From Burkholderia sp. SRS-W-2-2016 (lineage in GTDB: Bacteria; Pseudomonadota; Gammaproteobacteria; Burkholderiales; Burkholderiaceae): 64,000 bases of DNA. Positions 1 through 7,894 of this stretch are shown here, one piece after another. The position numbers and the translations under genes were made by a program. The notes beneath the pieces were generated by a model. It worked only from the letters and a program-made list of their open reading frames with translations, did not search any database and was not told the DNA's origin. The DNA is taken from NCBI RefSeq assembly GCF_001931485.1, contig NZ_MSDV01000063.1:1-64000 (forward strand), written 5' to 3'. Position 1 is the stretch's first letter; every line of letters starts with the position of its first letter.

Positions 1-171
1 CCACCACTGCCCCCGCCCCGCGTTACGCCCCGCGCCGAAACTGCTATTCTTGCTGTCGCGCGGCCATCCAAGCCACCCCGACCGCCCAGGCCGCCCGCCA
101 CTAGCAGGCGGCTCATCCCGACAGCCATCCGGGCCGCCCCCGCGCCCGACTTCGCAAAGACAGGAATACGA

Positions 172-1215
172 ATGTTCGGTTTTCTGCGCGGCTACTTCTC
201 CAACGACCTCGCGATCGACCTCGGCACGTCGAACACGCTGATCTACATGCGCGGCAAGGGCATCGTGCTCGATGAGCCGTCGGTCGTGTCGATTCGCCAG
301 GAAGGCGGGCCGAACGGCAAGAAGATCATTCTCGCCGTCGGTCGCGAGGCGAAGCAGATGCTCGGCAAGGTGCCGGGCAACATCGAGGCGATCCGCCCGA
401 TGAAAGACGGCGTGATCGCCGATTTCAACATCACCCAGCAGATGATCAAGCGCTTCATCCAGATGGCGCACGAGTCGCGGCTGTTCGCGCCGTCGCCGCG
501 CATCATCATCTGCGTGCCGTGCGGTTCGACCCAGGTCGAGCGGCGCGCTATTAAAGAAGCCGCGCACAGCGCGGGTGCATCGCAGGTCTATCTGATCGAG
601 GAACCGATGGCCGCCGCGACCGGCGCCGGGCTGCCCGTGTCGGATCCGACCGGCTCGATGGTGGTCGACATCGGCGGCGGCACCACCGAAGTCGGTGTGA
701 TCTCGCTCGGCGGCATCGTCTACAAGGGTTCGGTGCGCGTCGGCGGCGACAAGTTCGACGACGCGATCGTCAACTACATCCGCCGCAACTACGGGATGCT
801 GATCGGCGAGCAGACCGCCGAGGCGATCAAGAAGGAAATCGGCTCCGCGTTTCCGGGCTCCGAAGTGATGGAGATGGAAGTAAAAGGCCGCAACATGTCG
901 GAAGGGATTCCGCGCAGCTTCACGGTGTCGAGCAACGAGATTCTCGAAGCGCTGACCGATCCGCTGAATCAGATCGTGTCGGCGGTGAAGATCGCGCTCG
1001 AACAGACGCCGCCCGAACTCGGCGCGGACATCGCGGAGCGCGGCATCACGCTCGCCGGCGGCGGTGCGCTGCTGCGCGATCTGGACCGGCTGCTCGCGGA
1101 GGAAACCGGCCTGCCGGTGTTCGTCGCCGAGGCGCCGCTGACCTGCGTGGTGCGCGGCTCCGGCATCGCGCTCGAACGGATCGAGAAATTCGGCAGTTCG
1201 TTCTCCTACGATTGA
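172..1215 (+). CDS. mreB: MreB-family actin-like rod-shape protein (paralogue)
   Basis: This is a bacterial actin homologue of 347 aa, the usual MreB length. It should polymerise on the inner face of the cytoplasmic membrane and guide lateral wall synthesis. The N-terminus carries the hydrophobic membrane-binding start (MFGFLRGYF) followed by the phosphate-1 ATP motif DLGTSNT. The connect/phosphate-2 motif VDIGGGTTE and the adenosine motif LAGGGALL are both present. It is not followed by mreC, mreD or mrdAB, as the housekeeping copy normally is, but by a small two-helix membrane protein. I therefore infer a second, accessory MreB. The start ATG follows a weakly purine-rich leader (AAGACAGGAA). 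The first 171 bases of the window show no gene. Confidence 0.93.
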   Translation: MFGFLRGYFSNDLAIDLGTSNTLIYMRGKGIVLDEPSVVSIRQEGGPNGKKIILAVGREAKQMLGKVPGNIEAIRPMKDGVIADFNITQQMIKRFIQMAHESRLFAPSPRIIICVPCGSTQVERRAIKEAAHSAGASQVYLIEEPMAAATGAGLPVSDPTGSMVVDIGGGTTEVGVISLGGIVYKGSVRVGGDKFDDAIVNYIRRNYGMLIGEQTAEAIKKEIGSAFPGSEVMEMEVKGRNMSEGIPRSFTVSSNEILEALTDPLNQIVSAVKIALEQTPPELGADIAERGITLAGGGALLRDLDRLLAEETGLPVFVAEAPLTCVVRGSGIALERIEKFGSSFSYD

Positions 1216-1220
1216 CGCGC

Positions 1221-1757
1221 ATGCAGCCGACCAGCGAGACGACCGCCCTGCCCGCCTACACGCCGCCCGGCGACGAGACCGAACTGCTGCTGAAATGGAT
1301 TCGTCGCGCGCGCGAATCGCAGATGAGCCATTACGACATGGCCGATCTGCTGTCGGCGCGCGCGCGCCGGCTCGGCTGGCTGGTGACGGTGCTGAGCGCG
1401 TTCGTCGGCACCGCGGTGTTCGTGTCGTTGAGCGCGCCGCCGATCTCGATCGAGATGCGGATTTTTGTGGGGCTCGTCAGCGTGGCCGCGGCGATCTCGG
1501 CCGCGTTGCAGACGTTTCTGCGCTACGCGGAGCGCGCCGAGAAGCATCGCGCGGCCGGCGCGCGTTATGGCGCGGTGCGGCGCCGGCTCGAAGCGGTGTT
1601 CGCCGGCGACCCCGACGCGCGCGACGGCCACTATCTGAGTTCGATCCGCATCGAACTGGACCGGCTCGCTGAAGATTCGCCGAACGTGCCGCCGTGGATT
1701 TTTTATCGGACGCAGCGCGCGTTGGCCGGAGGGCGGTCGCACAAGCGCGATGCGTGA
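1221..1757 (+). CDS. SLATT-type two-helix membrane protein
   Basis: This 178-aa protein has two predicted transmembrane helices, at about residues 55-75 and 84-104, separated by a short loop. They are flanked by a basic helix before (RARRLG) and an ERAEKHRAAGARY stretch after, the arrangement of SLATT-domain proteins. SLATT domains are described as pore-forming effectors in nucleotide-signalled conflict systems. No nucleotidyl-transferase or SLOG gene lies nearby, so that role is not established here. The gene begins 5 nt after the mreB stop. A TTG three codons upstream, overlapping that stop, is an alternative start. Co-transcription with mreB is very likely. Confidence 0.72.
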   Translation: MQPTSETTALPAYTPPGDETELLLKWIRRARESQMSHYDMADLLSARARRLGWLVTVLSAFVGTAVFVSLSAPPISIEMRIFVGLVSVAAAISAALQTFLRYAERAEKHRAAGARYGAVRRRLEAVFAGDPDARDGHYLSSIRIELDRLAEDSPNVPPWIFYRTQRALAGGRSHKRDA

Positions 1758-1910
1758 AGCGTGAAGCGAAGCGATCGGGCGTGAGCGCGTCTTGGTCGGT
1801 AGTTGCGAGAGTTACTTGAGCGAGTGACACCGGTCACCCCAAGCACCCGGCCCGGAAGGCCCGGCACCGCCACGCCCTCCGCCTCGTCACCTCACGTCAG
1901 CGGCCGCCCT

Positions 1911-2621
1911 TCAGCTCGCCTCCCCGTCGTCCAGCGACATCCCCAGCTCGCTCGCCATCCGCCGCACCACCGCCTGCAAGCGGCTCACTTCATCGGCGAG
2001 ACGCTTCTGCTCGGCCTTCAGCGCTTCGAACTCGGACAGCGGCACGCTGTCCGTATCGCCAGACGCGGCCGCGGACCCCGCGGCTTCGGCGACGCTCACC
2101 TCGCCGCACAGCAGATGCATCCAGCGATGCTCGCGCTCTCCCGCCATCCGCCCCAGCCGCACGACACGCGGCGGCTCGCTTTCGGCGAGTTCATCGAGAA
2201 ACGCCTCGACCGACGAGATGTCGGCGAATCCATGCAGCCGCGCGCTGTTCAGGCGCAACTCGGCGGCGGTCTGCGGGCCGCGCAGCAGCAGCGTGGTCAG
2301 CAGCGCGATCGACTGCCCCGGCAGCCCCAGCACGCGGTTCATGTTGTGCTCGAAGCGCGGCACGCGGCTGCTGCTGCCTTCGTTGACGAGGCTCAGGCGC
2401 TTCAAGCCGTCGATCGCGGTCAGCACTTCGGCTTCGGTCGCGTTCATCACCGGCGCGCGGCCGGTTTTCTGGTTGCAGCCGAGCGTCAGCGCGTTCAGCG
2501 ACAGCGGATAACTGTCGGGCACCGTGTGCTGTTTTTCGACGAGCACACCGAGCACGCGTCCTTCGAGCGCGGTCAGTTCGCGCAGCGGCGGGCGGGAGGA
2601 AGCGTCGGGAGTGGAGTTCAT
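1911..2621 (-). CDS. YceH/DUF480 family protein
   Basis: This 236-aa protein matches the YceH (UPF0502, DUF480) family, which is built from two winged-helix domains. The N-terminal signature LEGRVLGVLVEKQ and the following YPLSLNAL and CNQKT stretches are diagnostic. The second winged helix follows at about residues 85-165. The C-terminal 35 residues form a charged coiled coil (EFEALKAEQKRLADEVSRLQ). The molecular function of the family is unknown. I chose the ATG at 2621 because conservation begins right after it; the upstream extension is low-complexity and Arg-rich. The gene is monocistronic and convergent with the mreB pair. Confidence 0.88.
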   Translation of the reverse strand: MNSTPDASSRPPLRELTALEGRVLGVLVEKQHTVPDSYPLSLNALTLGCNQKTGRAPVMNATEAEVLTAIDGLKRLSLVNEGSSSRVPRFEHNMNRVLGLPGQSIALLTTLLLRGPQTAAELRLNSARLHGFADISSVEAFLDELAESEPPRVVRLGRMAGEREHRWMHLLCGEVSVAEAAGSAAASGDTDSVPLSEFEALKAEQKRLADEVSRLQAVVRRMASELGMSLDDGEAS

Positions 2622-2801
2622 GGCGATGCGAGGTCTCGTTGAAGATGCGCGCGCCGTTCGCGGTCGGACGGCGCGTTCTGTTGGATCGGCACTATGATAA
2701 ACGGCGCGGCGGCCACGGCGTGCTGGATGCGTCGCCCGGACGGGTTGCCGCGCTCGCCGGGCGGTAGCGCCCTTGCGCGGCGGACCCACGCTGCCCGCGC
2801 G

Positions 2802-3197
2802 TCACGCAGCCTTTACATACTTGAAGGTCCCCTGCGCGCTCGCGATCAACAGCTTGCCATCGACCCACGCCTCGGCGCGCGAAAAGAAAATCGAGCGGCC
2901 CGAGCGTTCGAGAAAGCCCTTCGCGGTCACCGACTGGCCGAGCCCCTTGTCGAGATAGTTGGTGGTCAGCGACAACGTGAAGCCGTGCCGCTCCGGCTGT
3001 CCGGCCGGCGCGAACAGGCCAGCGTAACCGGCGGCCGCGTCGAGCAGCGTCGCGATCGCGCCGCCTTGCAGCACGCCCTGGCGATTCAGCTTGCTCGCGT
3101 CGATGGCCATCAGCAGCTCCGCATAGCCGTCGCGCCATTGCGTCAGGCGCACGCCGAGCGATTCGAGAAACGGGTTGTCGATGGGGAAGTCGGACAT
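2802..3197 (-). CDS. PaaI-family hotdog-fold thioesterase
   Basis: This 131-aa single hotdog domain probably hydrolyses acyl-CoA thioesters in the cytoplasm. The hotdog-helix motif NRQGVLQGGAIATLLDAAAGYA holds the usual G-G-hydrophobic core and the acidic catalytic position (D at about residue 53). It is followed by the TTNYLDKG strand and the FLERSGRSIFFSRAEAW strand pair. Length and motif order match YdiI/PaaI proteins. The start ATG at 3197 follows an AAAGGAACC-like leader. Nothing in the neighbourhood specifies the substrate. Confidence 0.85.
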   Translation of the reverse strand: MSDFPIDNPFLESLGVRLTQWRDGYAELLMAIDASKLNRQGVLQGGAIATLLDAAAGYAGLFAPAGQPERHGFTLSLTTNYLDKGLGQSVTAKGFLERSGRSIFFSRAEAWVDGKLLIASAQGTFKYVKAA

Positions 3198-3350
3198 GGT
3201 TCGGTTCTGGTTGCGAAAGGAACCGTGAGCATACCCGCGATCCCGTCGCGGCAGCGCAGAAGCTGGCACGCAAGGCGATGCCTGATGCGCCGGCAAAATC
3301 CGCCGCATCTGCTAGTGTTGGTGAATCACTGTCCGTTTTATGGAGCAGCC

Positions 3351-3581
3351 ATGTCGTCCGCACGCTTTCCCGACGCGCAGATCGCCGCCGAGGCTTCGCG
3401 CCGCCTCGACTGGGACACCGCGGTGCCGGCGCACGCGGTACGCGTGAGCGTCGCGCAAGGCCGGCTCACGCTATCGGGCGAATTACAACGCGAGCAGCAG
3501 CGCGCCGCGATGCTCGAAGACGTGACGAGGCTATTCGGCGTCAGCGGCGTCACCGACCGCACGGTGATCAAAACCGGCTGA
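3351..3581 (+). CDS. Small BON-domain protein
   Basis: This 76-aa protein consists almost entirely of one BON-like module. The pattern is V-R-V-S-V-A-Q-G-R-L-T-L-S-G-E-L, then a helix, then GVSGVTDRTVIK. BON modules bind phospholipid or small ligands and often occur in envelope-stress proteins. This copy has no signal peptide, so it is probably cytoplasmic. GGAG lies just upstream of the ATG. The gene converges on the phosphoketolase gene across a strong hairpin. Confidence 0.7.
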   Translation: MSSARFPDAQIAAEASRRLDWDTAVPAHAVRVSVAQGRLTLSGELQREQQRAAMLEDVTRLFGVSGVTDRTVIKTG

Positions 3582-3590
3582 CGCCCGCCC

Positions 3591-3624
3591 CGCACACGGC
3601 CGGTGATCCATCCGCCCGTGTGCG
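3591..3624. terminator. Hairpin between convergent BON and phosphoketolase genes
   Basis: There is a perfect 9-bp inverted repeat, CGCACACGG at 3591-3599 and CCGTGTGCG at 3616-3624, with a 16-nt loop. It sits in the short gap between two convergent stops. No U-tract follows on either strand, so this is a terminator-like or transcript-protecting hairpin rather than a proven intrinsic terminator. Confidence 0.45.
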
Positions 3625-3657
3625 AAGCCCATGCACAGCACAGCTCAGCGCAGCCGC

Positions 3658-6051
3658 TCAGCCCTGCCACGTCCAGTTGCGAATCTCCTCCTTATCGATC
3701 CCCTCCGCGTGCGCATACGCGAGATGCTCGATCAGCTGACCGCGCAGCCATTCCTTCGTATGGTCGCCGACGCCGCGCAGCGACGCGACCCGGTCGATCA
3801 CATCGATCGCGAGCGTAAACCGGTCGACTCCATTGACGATCGCCAGTTCGAGCGGCGTATTGATGTTGCCCTGCTCGCGATAGCCGTGCACGTGCATATT
3901 GCCGTGGTTGTGGCGGTTATACGTGAGCTTGTGCACCAGCGCCGAATAGGAATGGAAGTTGAAAATCACCGGTTTATCGGTCGTAAACAGCGAATCGAAA
4001 TCGCGGTCCGACAGCCCGTGCGGATGCGCGCGCTCCGGCATCAGCCTGAACAGATCGACCACGTTGACGAAGCGGATCTTCAGCGTCGGGAAGCGCTCCT
4101 TCAGGATCTGCACCGACGCGAGCGCCTCCATTGTCGCGATATCGCCCGCGCAGGCCATCACCACGTCCGGCTCGACGCCCTGATCGGTCGATGCCCAGTC
4201 CCAGATGCCGATCCCCTTCGTGCAATGGATCACCGCCGCATCCATGTCCAGATACTGCAGATGCGGCTGCTTGTCCGACACGATCACGTTCACGTAGTCG
4301 CGCGAGCGCAGGCAGTGATCGGCGACGCTGAGCAGGCAGTTGCCGTCCGGCGGCAGATAGATGCGCACGACGTCCGGGCTCTTGTTGGTCACCACGTCGA
4401 GAAAACCCGGGTCCTGGTGCGTGAAGCCGTTGTGATCCTGGCGCCACACCAGCGACGTAATCAGCAGATTCAGCGACGGCACCGGTTGCCGCCAGTCGAG
4501 TTCGCGCTTGGCTTTTTCGAGCCATTTCGCGTGCTGGTTGAACATCGAGTCGATCACGTGGACGAACGCCTCGTAGGTTGCGAACAGCCCGTGCCGGCCG
4601 GTCAGCACATAGCCCTCGAACCAGCCTTCGAGCGTGTGTTCGCTGAGCATTTCCATCACGCGGCCATCGGGCGCGAGGTGGCCGCCGTCGGCGTCGCTTG
4701 CTTCGAGTTCGGCGAGCCAGGTTTTCGGCGACGCTTCATAGACCGCGTGCAGCTTGTTGCTCGCGGTTTCGTCGGGACCGAACAGCCGGAACGTCGACAT
4801 GTTGTTGCGCATCACGTCGCGCAGAAACGTGCCGAGCACGCCGGTCGGCGACGTGTACGACGCCGCGGGCTTTTTCACCGCGACCGCGTAATCGCGAAAC
4901 GGCGGCAGATCGAGCGCCTTGCACAGCAGCCCGCCGTTCGCGTGCGGATTCGCACTGATGCGCCGCGCGCCTTCGGGCGCGAGCGCGCGCAGTTCTTCGA
5001 GCAGCCGGCCTTTATCGTCGAATAGCGTGTCGGGGCCGTAACTGCGCAGCCACTCCTCGACCAGCTTCAAACTCTTGCGATTGGTGACCGGATCGAGCAC
5101 CGGCACCTGGTGCGCGCGCCACGAGCCCTCCACCTTGTGACCGTCGACCTCCTTCGGCCCGGTCCAGCCCTTCGGCGAGCGCAGCACGATCATCGGCCAG
5201 CGCGGCCGGGTGGTGTCGTTGTTCTGGCGCGCGTGCTGCTGGATCGCGCGGATTTCGCCCAGGCACTGCTCGAGCGTCGCGGCCATCTGCTGATGCATCG
5301 TCGCCGGATCGTCGCCCTCGACGAAATACGGCTTGTGCCCGTAGCCGACCATCAGCGCTTCCAGTTCTTCACGCGCAATCCGCGCGAGCAGCGTCGGATT
5401 GGCGATCTTGTAGCCGTTCAGATGCAGCACCGGCAGCACCGCGCCGTCGCGGATCGGATTGAGGAACTTGTTCGAGTGCCATGAGGTGGCGAGCGGACCG
5501 GTCTCCGCTTCGCCGTCGCCGATCATCACGGTGACGATCAGGTCCGGGTTATCGAACGCGGCGCCGTAGCCGTGCGACAGGCAGTAACCGAGCTCGCCGC
5601 CTTCGTGAATCGAGCCCGGCGTTTCCGGCGTGCAATGCGAGCCGATGCCGCCCGGGAACGAGAATTGCCGGAAAAAGCGCCGCATGCCGGCTTCGTCTTC
5701 GCTGCGATCCGGATAGACCTCGGAGTAATGGCCTTCGAGGTAGCAATGCGCGAGGCTCGCGGGCGCGCCGTGGCCGGGCCCGGACAGGAAGATCATGTCG
5801 AGATCGAGCTTGCGGATCAGCCGGTTCAGATGCACGAGCACGAAGCTCTGCCCGGCGTCCGAGCCCCAGTGGCCGAGCAGCCGGTTCTTGATGTGCTCCG
5901 GTTGCAGCGGTTCGCGCAGCAGCGGGTTGTCGCGCAGATAGATCATGCCGACCGATAGATAGTTGCACGCGCGCCAGTAGCGATCCATGTTGCGCAGCGT
6001 GTCGGGGTCCAGGACTTGCGGCGGATTGGCTTGGGAACTTGCTTCGGCCAT
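3658..6051 (-). CDS. xfp: Xylulose-5-P/fructose-6-P phosphoketolase
   Basis: This 797-aa thiamine-diphosphate enzyme splits xylulose-5-P (and often fructose-6-P) with phosphate. The products are acetyl-phosphate plus glyceraldehyde-3-P or erythrose-4-P. The length equals the family norm. Visible motifs are GHWGSDAGQSF (60-70), SGPGHGAP (90-97), the FPGGIGSH stretch at 132-139, and the ThDP/Mg motif GDGEAETG (178-185). No acetate kinase or phosphotransacetylase is in the window, so the fate of acetyl-P must depend on genes elsewhere. The gene is divergent from a tiny membrane-protein gene. The start is the ATG at 6051, preceded by AGGAGTGACGCC. Confidence 0.96.
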   Translation of the reverse strand: MAEASSQANPPQVLDPDTLRNMDRYWRACNYLSVGMIYLRDNPLLREPLQPEHIKNRLLGHWGSDAGQSFVLVHLNRLIRKLDLDMIFLSGPGHGAPASLAHCYLEGHYSEVYPDRSEDEAGMRRFFRQFSFPGGIGSHCTPETPGSIHEGGELGYCLSHGYGAAFDNPDLIVTVMIGDGEAETGPLATSWHSNKFLNPIRDGAVLPVLHLNGYKIANPTLLARIAREELEALMVGYGHKPYFVEGDDPATMHQQMAATLEQCLGEIRAIQQHARQNNDTTRPRWPMIVLRSPKGWTGPKEVDGHKVEGSWRAHQVPVLDPVTNRKSLKLVEEWLRSYGPDTLFDDKGRLLEELRALAPEGARRISANPHANGGLLCKALDLPPFRDYAVAVKKPAASYTSPTGVLGTFLRDVMRNNMSTFRLFGPDETASNKLHAVYEASPKTWLAELEASDADGGHLAPDGRVMEMLSEHTLEGWFEGYVLTGRHGLFATYEAFVHVIDSMFNQHAKWLEKAKRELDWRQPVPSLNLLITSLVWRQDHNGFTHQDPGFLDVVTNKSPDVVRIYLPPDGNCLLSVADHCLRSRDYVNVIVSDKQPHLQYLDMDAAVIHCTKGIGIWDWASTDQGVEPDVVMACAGDIATMEALASVQILKERFPTLKIRFVNVVDLFRLMPERAHPHGLSDRDFDSLFTTDKPVIFNFHSYSALVHKLTYNRHNHGNMHVHGYREQGNINTPLELAIVNGVDRFTLAIDVIDRVASLRGVGDHTKEWLRGQLIEHLAYAHAEGIDKEEIRNWTWQG

Positions 6052-6260
6052 GGCGTCACTCCTCGTAAAGGACTGTCAGGCAGTTGGCGGAGATTGCGGC
6101 GCAAAAGACGGCCGCGCGGTGATCGATGGATGTCGATGGATGTATTAAGCTGTTTAAACCGGGTACGGCGGGCGATGCGGGCAGCGGCGGGAGCGCCGGC
6201 CTCGCGGCCTTCGACCCGCGCTGCCGCCGCGCTCCGTGCGCGTTCGTGTGAGTTCCTTGT

Positions 6261-6407
6261 ATGGGGTCAATGGCCGCCATGTCGACATCTTCCAGTCCGC
6301 TCAAACAGTTCGTGACCGTGATCGTTGCTGCGCTGGTGCCATGCGTGGCGATCGCCGTGCTGATCGGCATCTTCGGGCTGCTGGCCAAGCTGTTCGGTCA
6401 CGGCTGA
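6261..6407 (+). CDS. Single-helix membrane microprotein
   Basis: This is a 48-codon frame with three in-phase ATGs at 6261, 6270 and 6279; from the last one it encodes 42 aa. After a short polar start (MSTSSSPLKQF) comes one strongly hydrophobic helix of about 22 residues (VTVIVAALVPCVAIAVLIGIF), then LLAKLFGHG. No family is recognised. It faces away from xfp, so the two may share a regulatory region at 6052-6260. The clean hydrophobic pattern in a compositionally ordinary stretch argues that it is real, but the start and function are unknown. Confidence 0.5.
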   Translation: MGSMAAMSTSSSPLKQFVTVIVAALVPCVAIAVLIGIFGLLAKLFGHG

Positions 6408-6605
6408 AGCAGCATCGCGCCGCGCGGCTTGCGCGCGGGCACGGGGCAAACTGTGTATGCTCGCCGCGAGGTCCGCCGGCGCCCCTGGTTGTGCGCCTGG
6501 CCGCGCCGCCTCGGCGCGCGCCGCGCGCGATCGCGGGCGGTGGCCGTTTCGCGCTGTGGCGTCCATCGATGCCGTGGCTTTCGCATTCATCGCAAGGAGA
6601 TTCCA

Positions 6606-7136
6606 TTGACCGATCAAGCCGATAACCCGTCTTCTTCGCAGCCTGCCGTCGATTTGCAGGCGCTCGCGCAGGAAGTCTTCGATCTCGCGCGACGCGGCGA
6701 CGCGACGATGCTCGCCGCCGTGATCGAAAAAGGCGTGCCGCCGAATCTGCGCAACGAGCGCGGCGACAGCCTGCTGATGCTCGCGAGCTACCACGGTCAC
6801 GCGGACGCGGTGCGGACGCTGGTCGACCTCGGCGCCGATCCGAATCTGCGCAACGACGCCGGTCAGACGCCGCTCGCGGGCGCCGCGTTCAAGGGCTTCG
6901 ACAAGGTGATCGAAACCCTGCTCGCGCGCGGCGCGGATGTCGAAGGCGCATCGCCCGACGGCCGCACCGCGTTGATGATCGCGGCGATGTTCAACCGCAC
7001 CGCGATCGTCGATCTGCTGCTCGCGCATGGCGCCGATCCGCATGCGCGCGATGCGAACGGCGTCAGCGCCGCCGATGCCGCCGCGCGGATGGGCGCCGGC
7101 GATACCCAGGCGCGCCTGAAGGCGCTCGGCGCGTGA
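6606..7136 (+). CDS. Ankyrin-repeat protein
   Basis: This 176-aa cytoplasmic protein has about four ankyrin repeats. The recurring cores are GDSLLMLASYHGHADAVRTL, GQTPLAGAAFKGFDKVIETL and GRTALMIAAMFNRTAIVDLL, each followed by a G-A-D-P/V turn. Such solenoids bind partner proteins. Small ones next to catalase or metabolic genes in proteobacteria are often regulators or inhibitors, but no partner is evident here. I chose the TTG at 6606 because AAGGAGA lies 6-7 nt upstream and the coding pattern begins there. The reading frame extends upstream without a plausible ribosome site. Confidence 0.85.
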   Translation: MTDQADNPSSSQPAVDLQALAQEVFDLARRGDATMLAAVIEKGVPPNLRNERGDSLLMLASYHGHADAVRTLVDLGADPNLRNDAGQTPLAGAAFKGFDKVIETLLARGADVEGASPDGRTALMIAAMFNRTAIVDLLLAHGADPHARDANGVSAADAAARMGAGDTQARLKALGA

Positions 7137-7182
7137 TGCCGCGCGGTTGACCGAAGCCGCGCGCCCGACGCGCCGGTCGCCG

Positions 7183-7881
7183 CTACTTCTGCTGCGCGCC
7201 GCCCAGCAACCTGCTTACATCGATATCCGCCAGTTCGCCGATCCGCTCGACCGTCACATCGGCGGGCGGATTGCTGGCGATCTCTTTCGGATCGAACGCA
7301 TAGTGTCCCTGGCGCGGAAACACGGTCGTCAGGCCGCCGCCCCACGCCTGCTTCATCGCGCTGAGAATGCGCAGCTTGTCGTCGACCATCACGTAGTGGC
7401 GCGCCGGATAGCACTCCATCACCTGATCGAGCATCAGTTCCTTGTGGATGTAGATCAGCACCCGTCCGTCGACCTCGTCCCATAAGCCCGAGCGCGATAC
7501 CTTGCGCGGCTGGAACACCACGTCGCCATCGGACAGGATCACGGTCGGCCCGTACTGGCCGAGATGGCGCAGCGCATCGAGCGCACCGGGATACAGCCGG
7601 TTCGCGAACGGATATTCGATCAGGAACGACGACATCAGCAAGAGACGCGTATCGCGCGGATGCTCGGTCCGGTAGCGCTGCAACGCGCCGAGGTAGTCCG
7701 CGTAGCCGAGTTCGGTGCGCAGGTTCTCGAAGATCTGCCAGTAGCGCGCGCTGTTCTCTTCGCCGAACTCGCGCATCATGTGCGCGCGCAGATCCTGCAG
7801 CACGTGGTCGTTATCGAGCAGCGTGTTGTCGCAGTCGAACAGAAACACGACATCGTGCGGCGTGGCGGGGGTAGCGGGCAT
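7183..7881 (-). CDS. HAD-superfamily hydrolase
   Basis: This 232-aa HAD phosphatase-like enzyme has motif I DCDNTLLD (nucleophile Asp and acid/base Asp), motif II ILSDGD, a lysine in KLRILSAMKQ, and motif IV VDDK. A helical cap of about 70 residues sits between motifs I and II, which indicates subfamily C1. The substrate is unknown. It lies 13 nt downstream of the 6-phosphogluconate dehydrogenase gene and almost certainly shares its mRNA, which suggests a sugar phosphate or a damaged metabolite of that pathway. AGGAGG precedes the ATG at 7881. Confidence 0.85.
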   Translation of the reverse strand: MPATPATPHDVVFLFDCDNTLLDNDHVLQDLRAHMMREFGEENSARYWQIFENLRTELGYADYLGALQRYRTEHPRDTRLLLMSSFLIEYPFANRLYPGALDALRHLGQYGPTVILSDGDVVFQPRKVSRSGLWDEVDGRVLIYIHKELMLDQVMECYPARHYVMVDDKLRILSAMKQAWGGGLTTVFPRQGHYAFDPKEIASNPPADVTVERIGELADIDVSRLLGGAQQK

Positions 7882-7894
7882 CGTGCCTCCTGAT

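Noticed and set aside
3631..5025. 464-codon plus-strand frame opposite phosphoketolase
   Set aside because: It is His/Arg/Gln-rich shadow coding antisense to an unmistakable phosphoketolase gene, and lacks a ribosome site.
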